Assembly (NCBI RefSeq): GCF_003815775.1
Contig: NZ_CP033926.1
Location: 3,162,001-3,226,000 of the forward strand
DNA length: 64,000 nt
Direction of reading: 5' to 3'
From: Chryseobacterium joostei
GTDB lineage: Bacteria > Bacteroidota > Bacteroidia > Flavobacteriales > Weeksellaceae
How positions within the stretch are numbered: position 1 is the first letter of the stretch; each line of letters starts with the position of its first letter. A program made the position numbers and the translations under genes. The notes beneath the pieces were generated by a model, which did no database searches, was not told where the DNA came from, and saw only the letters and a list, made by a program, of their open reading frames with translations. Shown here piece after piece: positions 43,253-53,204 of this stretch.

Positions 43253-45409
43253 TTAAAACCAGTGTCCTAAAATAACACTGAATATGCCTTTTTGATTGTT
43301 TTTTAGTGAGTGGCTGAAGTTTACTTTAATCTGCCCGAAAGGAGATTTATATCCAGCCGTAAGCCCAACTGAACTAAAATTTACTTTAACTGCATCTTCA
43401 AATTTAATATCATTTGAAAGGTTGGCAAAGGTAAAGTTTCCGCTGATAAAATAGTTCTTATTGAATTTGAACTGAAGATCATTGGATGCCAATATCACAT
43501 TATTTGTATGCAACTGTGCAAAATAGAATCCTCCAAAGCTTTTGAAATTAATAATATTTTGTTCGAAAAGTCCTCCCAGTCTATATTGATAATAGGTAGG
43601 AAGATGCTCTCCAAGCGTTACACCTCCAAATAAGTTAAGACGGTAGGTAAACTGTTTACCAAGTGGAATATTTACCTTCAAATCTGCCTTTATCTGAACG
43701 ATTCTTCTCTCTACTTCAGATTTTAAAAGGTCAATTACCTTTCCTTCTGCAGCAAAGTAAACTCCTTTTGTTGGAAATTCCTTATCATCCTGAGTATCGG
43801 TCTTCAGAAATACATAAGGATTTAAAAAACGGCTATAACGCCTGTTTTCGCCATTAATTTCAGCTCTGAAGTAGTCATGGCTAATACCACCGCCAATGGC
43901 GAATTTATCTTTCCAAATAGACTGTATATAAGCTTCATTTCTGGCCCATTCCCATTTGTCGATAACATAATTATCTGCATTCTTCAGATCAAAGCTCATT
44001 CCAGAAGAATAAATACCAAATCCGGGAATATATCCGTTATCAATAAAATAGTTTACATAATATCTGAGCTTGTCACCCACAATTACATCTACAGAAAGGT
44101 TAGAGTTTTTGAATAAAAGTCTCTTTGCAGAGTAGTTTAATAGCAATCCAGTTTTAAAAACTTCATCATAATGCAATCCAAATCTTAAGAAATGTCGGGC
44201 GTCATCTTCCGTTACATAAAGCTTTAGATAATTGGCATCATTCTCCTGAACGATATCATAGTTGATGAATTTGTAATTATTTGTTGCAACAAGCTTATCA
44301 ATCATCTTATTGATACTGCCATAGGTTTGTAAAGAGGGTAGGCGCAGTCCCATTTTCCCAAGCGTATAGTTTTTGCCAAAGATTTTGCTTCCTTCAATGG
44401 AGATGCTGTCTATCTTATATACATTGGAATATATTGGATTTACGCGCTGTCTAAGACGGTCAAATGGACGTTTGGGTAATTGATCGAGAACCTGAGTATA
44501 TTTTAAACCTTCTACGTAGCCACTGTCAAGGATTTTTTTCTTGTCATCATAGCTTGTGGCAGACATTCCTTTAAGGTTAGGCTTAATATTGATATCCGTA
44601 TACTGATATTGTTTTTTTGTATCCCTTTTTATTCCAAAGTCAATAACCTGATTCAGAATTGAAATAATATTGTTTAAATCCTCTCTTTTTGAAAGATCCT
44701 GGTTAAGATCCACTCCGATAACGACATCAATTCCTTTGTCTTTTAACGGCTTTGAGGGATAGTTTACCGTCATAGCTCCATCAATATAAATACTGTCCCC
44801 TATTTTAATAGGATCCATTAAAGAAGGGAAAGCAGAACTCGCCATTATAGATTGTACCAGATCTCCCTTTTCAAAGATTTGCATATTTCCACTTTCAAGG
44901 TTGGTAGCAACACATAAAAAAGGGATTGGCATTTTTGAAAAGTCCTCAATATTGGAAACATTTTTGAAAAGTTCCTTTAGAAGATAAACATTTCTCTGGC
45001 CTGTACTGATAGAGGAGGGAAGTGTAATTTTTCCATTTTTCAATGGAATAGATAAAAGATATTTGTCCACAGACTTATTGAAGAAACTTGCTTCCTGTCT
45101 TGATTTTGGATCCATGATTAAGGAATAGAAATCTGTATCCATAACGATTTTTTCTATTTCCTTTCCGGAATATCCGGAAGCATATAGACCACCAACGATG
45201 GCTCCCATGCTTGTTCCGGCAATATAATCCACCTTTACTCCCAAAGAATCTAATACCTTTAGTACTCCGACATGTGAAAAACCTTTGGCACCACCACCGG
45301 CTAGCGATAGTCCTATTTTGGGGTTCTTCGGAATTACTAAGTCTTTTTTTACCTGAGAGTTGAACAATAGCAATTGGAATACGAAAAGAAGAATCAGGAG
45401 TTTTCTCAT
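43253..45409 (-). CDS. Patatin-like phospholipase with outer-membrane barrel
   Basis: This 718-residue exported protein (signal MRKLLILLFVFQLLLFNSQ) has a patatin domain with the oxyanion loop GGGAKG (38-43), nucleophile S67 in GTSMGA and the DGA catalytic Asp. A C-terminal half of about 370 residues looks like a POTRA plus 16-strand BamA/FhaC barrel (GFKSPFGQIKVNFSHSLKNNQKGIFSVILGHWF end). This PlpD-like layout puts a lipase at the cell surface or periplasm. It lies between ybeY and murF-alr. Confidence 0.9.
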   Translation of the reverse strand: MRKLLILLFVFQLLLFNSQVKKDLVIPKNPKIGLSLAGGGAKGFSHVGVLKVLDSLGVKVDYIAGTSMGAIVGGLYASGYSGKEIEKIVMDTDFYSLIMDPKSRQEASFFNKSVDKYLLSIPLKNGKITLPSSISTGQRNVYLLKELFKNVSNIEDFSKMPIPFLCVATNLESGNMQIFEKGDLVQSIMASSAFPSLMDPIKIGDSIYIDGAMTVNYPSKPLKDKGIDVVIGVDLNQDLSKREDLNNIISILNQVIDFGIKRDTKKQYQYTDINIKPNLKGMSATSYDDKKKILDSGYVEGLKYTQVLDQLPKRPFDRLRQRVNPIYSNVYKIDSISIEGSKIFGKNYTLGKMGLRLPSLQTYGSINKMIDKLVATNNYKFINYDIVQENDANYLKLYVTEDDARHFLRFGLHYDEVFKTGLLLNYSAKRLLFKNSNLSVDVIVGDKLRYYVNYFIDNGYIPGFGIYSSGMSFDLKNADNYVIDKWEWARNEAYIQSIWKDKFAIGGGISHDYFRAEINGENRRYSRFLNPYVFLKTDTQDDKEFPTKGVYFAAEGKVIDLLKSEVERRIVQIKADLKVNIPLGKQFTYRLNLFGGVTLGEHLPTYYQYRLGGLFEQNIINFKSFGGFYFAQLHTNNVILASNDLQFKFNKNYFISGNFTFANLSNDIKFEDAVKVNFSSVGLTAGYKSPFGQIKVNFSHSLKNNQKGIFSVILGHWF

Positions 45410-45411
45410 AG

Positions 45412-47859
45412 TTAATCTTTTATATAAATCCGTTTCACCCGAGGTGAAATGGAAGTTAATACTTCATAGGTTATAGTTTTGCAGTAGCCTGCGAATTCTT
45501 TTAAACTTGGTTGGGCATTGAAGACCGTTACAGTATCTCCTTCCTTTACGTGAGGAGCATTTTCTACGTTAATCATCATCATGTCCATGCAGATATTTCC
45601 AACAATGGGTACCAATGTCTTATTGACTCCCAAGTGGCCTACCTGATTTCCAATCAATCTTGGAATACCATCAGCATATCCAACAGGGATCGTTGCAATC
45701 TTAGTCTTATGATCTGCCTTATATTTTCTGCTGTAGCCTACAGATTCTCCACTTTCAACCATAGAAATCTGAGAGATAACTGTTTTAAAACTTACAACAG
45801 ATTGTAATTGTTTCTGTATTTCACTGTCTGGTGACTCTCCAAGCATTCCAATACCAATTCTCACCATATCATGCTGATGATCCGTATAGCTTGTAATTCC
45901 AGATGAATTTAAAATATGTCGGATAGGAGCGTAGCCTAATTTTTCAGTTAAATAACTAGAGTTTTTTTCAAAAACCTCCAGCTGCTTTAAAGTAAATTCT
46001 TTCTCTTCAGGCATGTCTGAGGAAGATAGGTGACTGAACATACTTTGAACTTTAAGATTTTTCTGGCTTAAAATCTCGCTTAATTGGTCCAGCTCAAAGT
46101 CTTTAAATCCAAGACGATGCATTCCCGTTTCCAGTTTGATGTGGATAGGGTACTTTTTATCATATCCGGATTTTTGTACCGCTTCATAGAAAAGCTCCAA
46201 TACCCTGAAACTGTAAATTTCAGGTTCCAGATTATATTCAATGATTGTTTGATAACTGTGCTGCTCAGGGTTCATCACAATAATAGGAGTGGTGATCCCT
46301 TTTTTACGAAGCTCAACACCTTCATCAGCATAAGCCACCCCAAGATAATCGATATGGTGGTGCTGTAGAAATTCTGATACCTCATAGCTGCCAAGTCCAT
46401 AAGCATTAGCTTTCACCATGGCCATCATTTTGGTACCGGGCTTTAGTAATGATTTATGGTAATTGATATTATGAAGAATAGCATTCAGATTAACTTCCAG
46501 AACCGTATCGTGTTTTCTGAGTTCAAGAATATCTTTAAGCTTCTCTATTTCAAATTTTCTCGCTCCTTTTAGAAGGATGATTTGATTTTCTATTTCAGAA
46601 AGGTGTTTACTTTCAATAAGTTCCTTAGTGTCTATGAAAGTATAAGTTTTAGACTTAAATAATTCACTGGATTTTGAAATTTCATCACCAATTAAGAAGA
46701 CAGAATCAAAATGCTGATCATTCACCAATTCGGAAACTTCTTCATAGAGTTCCTGAGAATTAGTATTCACTCCTAAAATATCCGTTAAAACCAATGACTT
46801 TTTAGGTTTATTGTATTCATTTAAAAATTGCAGGGCAGTTTTCAAAGAATCGAGGTCAAGGTTAAATGAATCATTGATGACAATATTGCCCTTAATTCCT
46901 TCGATGGCTTCAAGCCTCATTTCAACGGCCTTTAAAAGGTTGATTTTTTCAACGATCTTTTTATTTTCGATTCCTAGCTCCTTAAGAACGGCGATAAGCG
47001 CTGTAGCATTAGTTAACGTCGCTTCGTCTCTTTGGTGGGCAGGAAAACTGATTTCTTCACCAAAATATTCCACAATGATGTTTTCATCCTTGGAAATATT
47101 GTTTTTGATGAAGACCTGATTTCCTTCTTTAAATCCGTAAGAGATTAATTTCTTATCTGAATATAAATTTTTGATTTTTTCATCTACCAAAGGATGGTCA
47201 TCATTATAAATGATCACTTCAGAATCCTTAAAAAGTCTGATCTTATCATCTATCAATTCTTCCTCAGAAGAAAAGTTGGCAGCATGGGCAGTTCCTATGT
47301 GGGTTAACAATCCGATTTGTGGATGGAAAATGTTTTCAAGTTTTTCCATTTCATGCGGCTTGGAAATTCCTACCTCAAAAATTCCCAGTTGATGAGATTC
47401 GTTAATTTGAAGTAAGGAAAGAGGGAGCCCAATTTGAGAATTAAAACTCTTTGGACTTTTTACAGTAGGAAACTCATTCCATAAACATTGATAAAGCCAT
47501 TCCTTTACAATGGTTTTACCATTACTTCCAGTAATTCCAATAGATCGCAAATGAGAATTTTCAAAGTGATACTTTGCTAATTGCTGAAGAAAATCCACGG
47601 AATTTTTAACAATAATCCAGGTTACATTTTCAAACTGTGGATATTGATGTTCGGAAATAATGATATTGATTCCTCTATCAATGGCAGATTCAATGAACTT
47701 TTCACCAGAATTTTTATGGGTATTAATGGCAATAAACGCAGTATTCTTAGTTGAATAAATAATCCTGCTGTCATAAGCTATGTTTTTAACCATTAAATTA
47801 TTGTCTCCAATAACCTGTGAATTGGTGATATCTGCAATTTGATGTACTGTATAGTTCAT
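45412..47859 (-). CDS. murF/alr: MurF - alanine racemase fusion
   Basis: This 815-residue protein fuses a MurF-like ligase to an Alr racemase; this fusion is common in Bacteroidota. The N-terminal half (1-450) has the Mur ligase P-loop GITGSNGKT (~108-116) and would join D-Ala-D-Ala to the UDP-MurNAc-tripeptide. The C-terminal half has the PLP lysine (~K483 in MAMVKANAYG) and GYADGIPR. I use ATG at 47859, since a frame opening at 47904 adds a 15-residue extension of doubtful reality. It ends 2 bp before the patatin gene. Confidence 0.93.
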   Translation of the reverse strand: MNYTVHQIADITNSQVIGDNNLMVKNIAYDSRIIYSTKNTAFIAINTHKNSGEKFIESAIDRGINIIISEHQYPQFENVTWIIVKNSVDFLQQLAKYHFENSHLRSIGITGSNGKTIVKEWLYQCLWNEFPTVKSPKSFNSQIGLPLSLLQINESHQLGIFEVGISKPHEMEKLENIFHPQIGLLTHIGTAHAANFSSEEELIDDKIRLFKDSEVIIYNDDHPLVDEKIKNLYSDKKLISYGFKEGNQVFIKNNISKDENIIVEYFGEEISFPAHQRDEATLTNATALIAVLKELGIENKKIVEKINLLKAVEMRLEAIEGIKGNIVINDSFNLDLDSLKTALQFLNEYNKPKKSLVLTDILGVNTNSQELYEEVSELVNDQHFDSVFLIGDEISKSSELFKSKTYTFIDTKELIESKHLSEIENQIILLKGARKFEIEKLKDILELRKHDTVLEVNLNAILHNINYHKSLLKPGTKMMAMVKANAYGLGSYEVSEFLQHHHIDYLGVAYADEGVELRKKGITTPIIVMNPEQHSYQTIIEYNLEPEIYSFRVLELFYEAVQKSGYDKKYPIHIKLETGMHRLGFKDFELDQLSEILSQKNLKVQSMFSHLSSSDMPEEKEFTLKQLEVFEKNSSYLTEKLGYAPIRHILNSSGITSYTDHQHDMVRIGIGMLGESPDSEIQKQLQSVVSFKTVISQISMVESGESVGYSRKYKADHKTKIATIPVGYADGIPRLIGNQVGHLGVNKTLVPIVGNICMDMMMINVENAPHVKEGDTVTVFNAQPSLKEFAGYCKTITYEVLTSISPRVKRIYIKD

Positions 47860-48044
47860 TGGTGCCCTTTCTGCTTTATTTTTGGCGAAACCGCAAAAAT
47901 GCAAAGAAGTTAGAAAAGCTTATTTCTCCCTTTTTGAAATTTTACAAAATTGCTTTTTCGTTTTTCATTTATTAATATTCTGTGAATGTATTTTACCGGC
48001 TACAATATTTTATAGCTTTTTTGCAATTTTAATTTTTATATGTA

Positions 48045-48632
48045 CTACTTCCTTTTAGAAAGTACTTCATCAATAAATACACGGCGGCTTACTGCTTCGT
48101 AGCTTTCAGTCTCTCCCAATTCTACCAGATCATCTCCTTGAGAAGTTCTCATAGAATAGTTAGCGAGATTACCTGTTCTCTTGCAAATAGCATGCACTTT
48201 TGTTACGTACTCTGCCGTAGCCATAAGATTAGGCATTGGCCCAAAGGGGCGTCCCAAAAAGTCCATGTCCAATCCTGCAACAACTACTCTTACGCCGCTA
48301 TTGGCCAGTTGATTAGCAATCTCAACAATACTTTCATCAAAAAACTGAGCTTCATCTATCCCTACTACATCACAATTGGATGCCAGCAGAAGAATTTCAT
48401 TCGGGTTCTCTACTGCACTGCTGCGTATTTTATTCTGATTATGAGAAACTACATCTTCCTCAGAATACCGGATATCCAGTTTCGGTTTAAAAATTTCCAC
48501 ATTTTGTCCTGCCATTTCAGCTCTCCGTAATCTTCGGATCAACTCCTCGGTTTTACCCGAAAACATAGAGCCACAAATCACTTCCATCCAACCACTTTGT
48601 TTGGAATGATTAATTGTATTTTCTAAAAACAT
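48045..48632 (-). CDS. tdk: Thymidine kinase
   Basis: This is a 195-residue type II thymidine kinase of the dTMP salvage pathway. CGSMFSGKTEEL (P-loop, residues ~20-31), IDEAQFF (~93-99) and the zinc-ribbon region with VHAICKRTG are present, although only some of the zinc cysteines are visible. Length is normal. It is monocistronic, and faces away from the acidic-repeat gene at 48694. Confidence 0.95.
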   Translation of the reverse strand: MFLENTINHSKQSGWMEVICGSMFSGKTEELIRRLRRAEMAGQNVEIFKPKLDIRYSEEDVVSHNQNKIRSSAVENPNEILLLASNCDVVGIDEAQFFDESIVEIANQLANSGVRVVVAGLDMDFLGRPFGPMPNLMATAEYVTKVHAICKRTGNLANYSMRTSQGDDLVELGETESYEAVSRRVFIDEVLSKRK

Positions 48633-48693
48633 TTGTTAAATTAGCCGTATATTTTCAAAATCAAAAGTAAGCAATTTTAATAAGAATCTTATT

Positions 48694-50037
48694 ATGCAAA
48701 ATATCCAAGATTTAAAGGAAAAAATTTTTTTTGAATCCAAGAATATCATTGATAATCTGGACAAAATAAATAATGTAGACGAGTTACTTTCCAAGCAAGA
48801 TCTTGTAGATGAGCTTGCTAACAGGATTTCTTTTTTGAAACTGCTGGAAAAAAACATTGAATATTTCATAGCAGACGAACAAGTTAAATATTCGGACAAT
48901 CATTCCAATTCTTTTGCTTCAGGAGAACAGGAACATCATGATTCCGGTAATGAAGTAACGGAGGAGGAAGCGATTTTTAATAATGAGCTAAATGAAATTG
49001 ATGAGCACGAAAATGACAATTTTATTGTCGGATCCGATGAAGAAGAAGTTGTTTTCAATAGTCAATTGAATGAGATTGATGAAAATGAACATTCCATTGC
49101 TCCGGATGCAATTCTGAGTTTTGTAGACGAAGAGAAAATTCTTTCAGATGCTAAACCTGATTCAGATGAGGATATTAATGAAGATATGTTTAGTGATGAC
49201 GTTACAGAAGAAGAGGCAATATTCAACAATCAACTGAATGAAATAGACGTTGATGATGAATCCGAAGAAAAAAATGATGTGGATTACGCTGCAGTAAATG
49301 AACCTAAAGAAAACAAGGTAGTTACTGAAACAATTCCAAGTATTTTCGACACCGAAATGCTTGATGATGAAATGCTGATTGAGGAAAATGAAGAGCAATT
49401 TACCACTTCAAATATATCATTAGAACAAGGAGAACTGGTAACAGAAACTTCTAACGTTGAAAATATTCTGAGTGATATTAAAAATGATCATTCTGAACAA
49501 GAAACTAAGGAAGAAAATGTTCTTGCAGAAGTTTATGACCGAAGAAAAATTGTTGAAATAGACAAACCTGTTCCTGAAGAAACAGAAAGACATCCTTCTG
49601 ATGAAAGTTTTGAAAACTTAGATGAATATCATCAGGAGAAAAAAATAAAATTAGCCAATATCAAAGGGTTGAAAGCTGTTCAATCCCTCTTTGACGATGA
49701 TCCGCTGGAAAGAGAATTTCCAATGGAAAGCCAAACTACATTTGTAAAGGAAGACACAGGGAGTGTTGTAAAATCTAATATTCCTACCCATTTTATGGAA
49801 GCTGAAAAGCAGAAACCAGAGTTTAAATTGGATTTGAATGATAGAATTGCCTTTTCAAAAATGCTGTTTGGTGGAAGTCAGGCAGACCTTAATGAAACGG
49901 TAGCCTATCTGAACCAATTCAAAACACTGGAGGAAGCCAAGGAATATCTGAGTGACCTTTACTATGAAAGAAAATGGAATGGAGTGGATGAATATGCTCA
50001 GAGACTTTGGATATTGGTGGAAAATAAATTCTTATAA
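48694..50037 (+). CDS. Acidic repeat protein of unknown function
   Basis: This is a 447-residue cytosolic protein. Residues 1-70 form a predicted helical head; residues 88-103, 116-129 and 170-185 are three near-copies of an E-rich unit (TEEEAIFNNQLNEID type). The middle is highly acidic and probably disordered. The last ~75 residues (FKLDLNDRIAFSKMLFGGSQADLNE...) look like a conserved folded domain. It precedes rsmI by 2 bp. Its role is unknown; it could bind a basic or ribosomal partner. Confidence 0.75.
   Translation: MQNIQDLKEKIFFESKNIIDNLDKINNVDELLSKQDLVDELANRISFLKLLEKNIEYFIADEQVKYSDNHSNSFASGEQEHHDSGNEVTEEEAIFNNELNEIDEHENDNFIVGSDEEEVVFNSQLNEIDENEHSIAPDAILSFVDEEKILSDAKPDSDEDINEDMFSDDVTEEEAIFNNQLNEIDVDDESEEKNDVDYAAVNEPKENKVVTETIPSIFDTEMLDDEMLIEENEEQFTTSNISLEQGELVTETSNVENILSDIKNDHSEQETKEENVLAEVYDRRKIVEIDKPVPEETERHPSDESFENLDEYHQEKKIKLANIKGLKAVQSLFDDDPLEREFPMESQTTFVKEDTGSVVKSNIPTHFMEAEKQKPEFKLDLNDRIAFSKMLFGGSQADLNETVAYLNQFKTLEEAKEYLSDLYYERKWNGVDEYAQRLWILVENKFL
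48955..49248 (+). repeat. Coding region with three acidic peptide repeats
   Basis: Copies lie at 48955-49002, 49039-49080 and 49201-49248 and share the pattern EEE-hydrophobic-FN-x-x-LNEID. The intervals are unequal and acidic. Confidence 0.75.
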
Positions 50038-50039
50038 TT

Positions 50040-50714
50040 TTGAGCGGAATCTTATATTTTGTTCCTACACCCGTTGGGAACCTTGAAGATATGACCTTCA
50101 GAGCAGTAAATGTTCTTAAGGAAGTTGATTATATTTTATGTGAAGACACCAGAACTTCTGGAATACTTTTAAAGCATTTTGAAATCTCTAAGCCTTTAAA
50201 ATCCTATCATTTACATAATGAACATCAGGCAACAGAGAAAGTGATTACAGACCTTAAAAACGGTCAGAATATTGCAATTATTACTGATGCCGGAACCCCT
50301 GGAATTTCTGATCCTGGATATTTGCTGGCGAAAGCAGGAGCAGATAACAATATAGAAATGATCTGTCTTCCCGGAGCAACTGCACTTATTCCGGCCCTGG
50401 TGGTTTCCGGGCTTCCCAATAATGAATTTTTGTTTGCAGGATTTTTGCCCCAGAAAAAAGGAAGACAAACCAAACTTAAACAGCTTGCAGAAGAGAAAAA
50501 AACAATTGTCCTTTATGAAAGCCCACATAAGATCAATACCACATTGGAACAGATCAAGGAATTTTTTGGTGAAGAAACAAAGGCCAGCTTAAGCCGTGAG
50601 ATCTCCAAGAAATTTGAAGAAACTAAACGTGGGACTATCAATGAATTAATTGAATTTTCCAAGAGTAAAACTTTAAAAGGAGAGATCGTTCTTATTGTCA
50701 ATAATTCTATTTAA
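50040..50714 (+). CDS. rsmI: 16S rRNA 2'-O-methyltransferase RsmI
   Basis: This 224-residue enzyme methylates C1402 of 16S rRNA at the ribose 2'-OH. LYFVPTPVGNLEDMTFRAVNVLKEVD (5-30), CEDTRTSG, ITDAGTPGISDPGYLLA and LYESPHKI are canonical. It starts with TTG at 50040, 2 bp after the upstream stop; no ATG fits. It is in an operon with the acidic repeat protein and the WG-repeat protein. Confidence 0.95.
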   Translation: MSGILYFVPTPVGNLEDMTFRAVNVLKEVDYILCEDTRTSGILLKHFEISKPLKSYHLHNEHQATEKVITDLKNGQNIAIITDAGTPGISDPGYLLAKAGADNNIEMICLPGATALIPALVVSGLPNNEFLFAGFLPQKKGRQTKLKQLAEEKKTIVLYESPHKINTTLEQIKEFFGEETKASLSREISKKFEETKRGTINELIEFSKSKTLKGEIVLIVNNSI

Positions 50715-50721
50715 ACTTTAA

Positions 50722-52236
50722 TTGAAAAAACTAATTTTTGTATTGTGTTCCGCAGTTTGTATGGCGCAGACTAACCAATACACGAAGATTATCCTTTCCA
50801 AAAAAATCGGTAAGGAGGTAAGCTCATATTCAGATGGATTTGGAACGGTGTATGACCCTGTTTCCAAAAAGGGAGGAATTGTAGATGCATTAGGAACCAT
50901 AACCTTTGAATCACCCTACAAAGGTGGAATTTCACATATTTTCGAAAAAAGATTTATTCTTTACTCAGAAGAATCCAATAACAAGAGAAGATCTGCTATT
51001 ATTGATGAAAAAGGGCATGAACTTGTTCCTTTGGACGACCATGAATTCAATACTCCTTGGTGGAGCAGGGAGCGTATTATTTCTTCCAAACAGGGAAAGG
51101 AGGCGGTTTATGATTACAATGGAAAGCAGATAATTCCTTATTCAGATAAAATTAGGTTTGCAGGAAAAGACAGATTCTTTGTTTTGAAAGATAAAAAATG
51201 GTTTTTGTATGACTTTAATGGTAAGCAAACCAGTGATCGCGAATTTAAAGACGACTATAACTTTGAAAATGGTAAAGCCCTTATCATCAATGAAGAAAAT
51301 CAGAGTGAAATTATAGGAAAGGATGGGCAGACATTGCATAAGTTTTCAAAGAAGATTGATAATATTAATGCATATCCATTTTTAATTACAAAAAATAATT
51401 CCACCGGAAAATACGGGTTGATTGATACTGATGAAAACGTCATTGCTGATGAAGTTTTTAATGACATCACCCCAGAATACTTTGGTAAGAAAGAATATAT
51501 TTATCTTAAAAAGAAGAATAAAATAACTGTTTTTTCTAAAAAGAATCGACAATTATACCCCAGCAATTTTGAATACCTTACTCCTTTATTGAAAGACCTT
51601 TTAAGTGTCTACAATGATAAATCAAAGAAATATGGTATCGTTGATCTTCAGGGAAGTTTGATATTGCCTAATGAGTATGATTTTATTAGAGATTTTACCA
51701 TTTCCGGAAAGGATTTTATTTACCTTAAAAAAGGAAGTGAGGAACAGCTTCTTAATAACGACCTTAAAAACGTTTTGAATGAAGGAGATCAGATTCTTGG
51801 CTTTTATCCCGAGAGTTTGATTATTAGTAATAAAGATAAGTATTATAAATTTTCAGTGACATCCCAATCTAGAGTTGAACTCAAAGGAATTGATTTCGTT
51901 AAAGCTCAGGATATTGGATATTTTAACATCCTTAATGAATACTCAAAGCCGCTTGTATGTAAGAATACCAGCAATCTTTATGGTGTTCTGGATGGAAAGG
52001 GAACGGAAATTGTACCATTTGTTTATGAAGATATTATTCCATTTGAATATTTTGAAAATGAATTTGTTGTAAAGAAAGATAACAAATATGGAGTTCTAAA
52101 TTTTCAGAATGAGCCGTTAACAGAGATTATTTATGACTCTTACTTTTGGATGAAAGAAGTATTGAAAGTGAGCAAAGATAAAAAATCAGATTTCATTTAT
52201 TTCACCAGATTTAGAAATAATTCTGTTGAACTTTAA
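50722..52236 (+). CDS. WG-repeat secreted protein
   Basis: This 504-residue protein is made of WG/KWG-type repeats (YGLIDTDENVIADEVFNDI, YGIVDLQGSLILPNEYDFI, YGVLDGKGTEIVPFVYEDI, YGVLNFQNEPLTEIIYDSY). The TTG start at 50722 gives a clean signal peptide (MKKLIFVLCSAVCMAQ). Repeats probably form a beta-propeller-like surface for binding. It lies 7 bp after rsmI. No enzymatic motif is seen. Confidence 0.82.
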   Translation: MKKLIFVLCSAVCMAQTNQYTKIILSKKIGKEVSSYSDGFGTVYDPVSKKGGIVDALGTITFESPYKGGISHIFEKRFILYSEESNNKRRSAIIDEKGHELVPLDDHEFNTPWWSRERIISSKQGKEAVYDYNGKQIIPYSDKIRFAGKDRFFVLKDKKWFLYDFNGKQTSDREFKDDYNFENGKALIINEENQSEIIGKDGQTLHKFSKKIDNINAYPFLITKNNSTGKYGLIDTDENVIADEVFNDITPEYFGKKEYIYLKKKNKITVFSKKNRQLYPSNFEYLTPLLKDLLSVYNDKSKKYGIVDLQGSLILPNEYDFIRDFTISGKDFIYLKKGSEEQLLNNDLKNVLNEGDQILGFYPESLIISNKDKYYKFSVTSQSRVELKGIDFVKAQDIGYFNILNEYSKPLVCKNTSNLYGVLDGKGTEIVPFVYEDIIPFEYFENEFVVKKDNKYGVLNFQNEPLTEIIYDSYFWMKEVLKVSKDKKSDFIYFTRFRNNSVEL

Positions 52237-52308
52237 TATAATTGCAAAAAAACACATAAAAAAGTTCAGTATTTTAATGAATTAAATGTGTTGAATAACA
52301 ATTTATAA

Positions 52309-52316
52309 TATCTTTG
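52309..52316 (+). promoter_or_regulatory. -7 box of fabG promoter
   Basis: TATCTTTG, with TTG at 52291-52293 (15-bp gap, rather short). The implied leader to the ATG at 52410 is about 87 nt, in which no riboswitch was recognised. Confidence 0.5.
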
Positions 52317-52409
52317 CAAACCGTTTAATTCCGGAAAGGAATTATGAATACTAATTGAGTCAGCAATCACATGCTGAACGTGTTATAAAGAAAATAATTG
52401 TCAATAGAT

Positions 52410-53153
52410 ATGAAAATATTAGAAGGAAAAGTAGCACTAATTACCGGAGCTACAAGAGGAATCGGAAAGGGGATCGCTGAAATGTTTGCTCAGCAAGGGG
52501 CAAAAGTAGCATTTACCTATGCCGGCTCTGTAGACAAAGCTAAAGAATTAGAGGCAGCTTTAAGTTCTGTAACCCAAATTAAAGGATACCAGTCTGACGC
52601 ATCAGATTATGATGCAGCTCAAAAACTAGTAGAAGATGTAATGGAGGAGTTTGGAAAGATTGATATTTTGGTAAACAATGCAGGAATTACAAAAGATAAC
52701 CTGTTATTGAGAATGTCCAAGGACGATTGGGATAAAGTAATCAAGGTAAACCTGGATTCAGTTTTTAACCTTACAAAAGCGGTAATTAAGCCGATGATGA
52801 AGGCAAAGTCAGGATCTATCATTAATATGACTTCAGTAGTTGGAGTAAAAGGAAATGCAGGACAAGCTAACTATGCTGCTTCTAAGGCTGGAGTAATTGG
52901 ATTTACGAAGTCTGTGGCATTGGAGCTAGGATCAAGAAACATCAGATGTAATGCAATTGCTCCTGGATTTATTGAAACTGAAATGACAGCTGTTCTGGAT
53001 GAAAAAACAGTTCAGGGATGGAGAGATGGCGTTCCAATGAAAAGAGGAGGACAGCCGGAAGACATCGCGAATGCTTGTGTATTCTTCGGAAGTGATATGT
53101 CAGCCTATATTACCGGACAAACATTAAATGTAGATGGCGGAATGCTAACTTAA
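52410..53153 (+). CDS. fabG: 3-oxoacyl-ACP reductase FabG
   Basis: This 247-residue NADPH-dependent SDR reduces 3-ketoacyl-ACP in fatty acid elongation. ALITGATRGIGKG (residues ~9-21), NNAGIT, NMTSVVG, catalytic NYAASKAG, and IAPGFIETEMT match FabG. I use ATG at 52410; an in-frame TTG four codons upstream is less likely. It is monocistronic with a good -7 box and a terminator. Confidence 0.95.
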   Translation: MKILEGKVALITGATRGIGKGIAEMFAQQGAKVAFTYAGSVDKAKELEAALSSVTQIKGYQSDASDYDAAQKLVEDVMEEFGKIDILVNNAGITKDNLLLRMSKDDWDKVIKVNLDSVFNLTKAVIKPMMKAKSGSIINMTSVVGVKGNAGQANYAASKAGVIGFTKSVALELGSRNIRCNAIAPGFIETEMTAVLDEKTVQGWRDGVPMKRGGQPEDIANACVFFGSDMSAYITGQTLNVDGGMLT

Positions 53154-53160
53154 AAAATAG

Positions 53161-53195
53161 AAAGAGGCTATACAATATGTGTAGCCTCTTTTTTT
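53161..53195. terminator. Bidirectional terminator, fabG / guaC
   Basis: AAAGAGGCTA (53161-53170) pairs with TAGCCTCTTT (53182-53191), followed by a T run. Confidence 0.87.
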
Positions 53196-53204
53196 ATTTC
53201 TATT

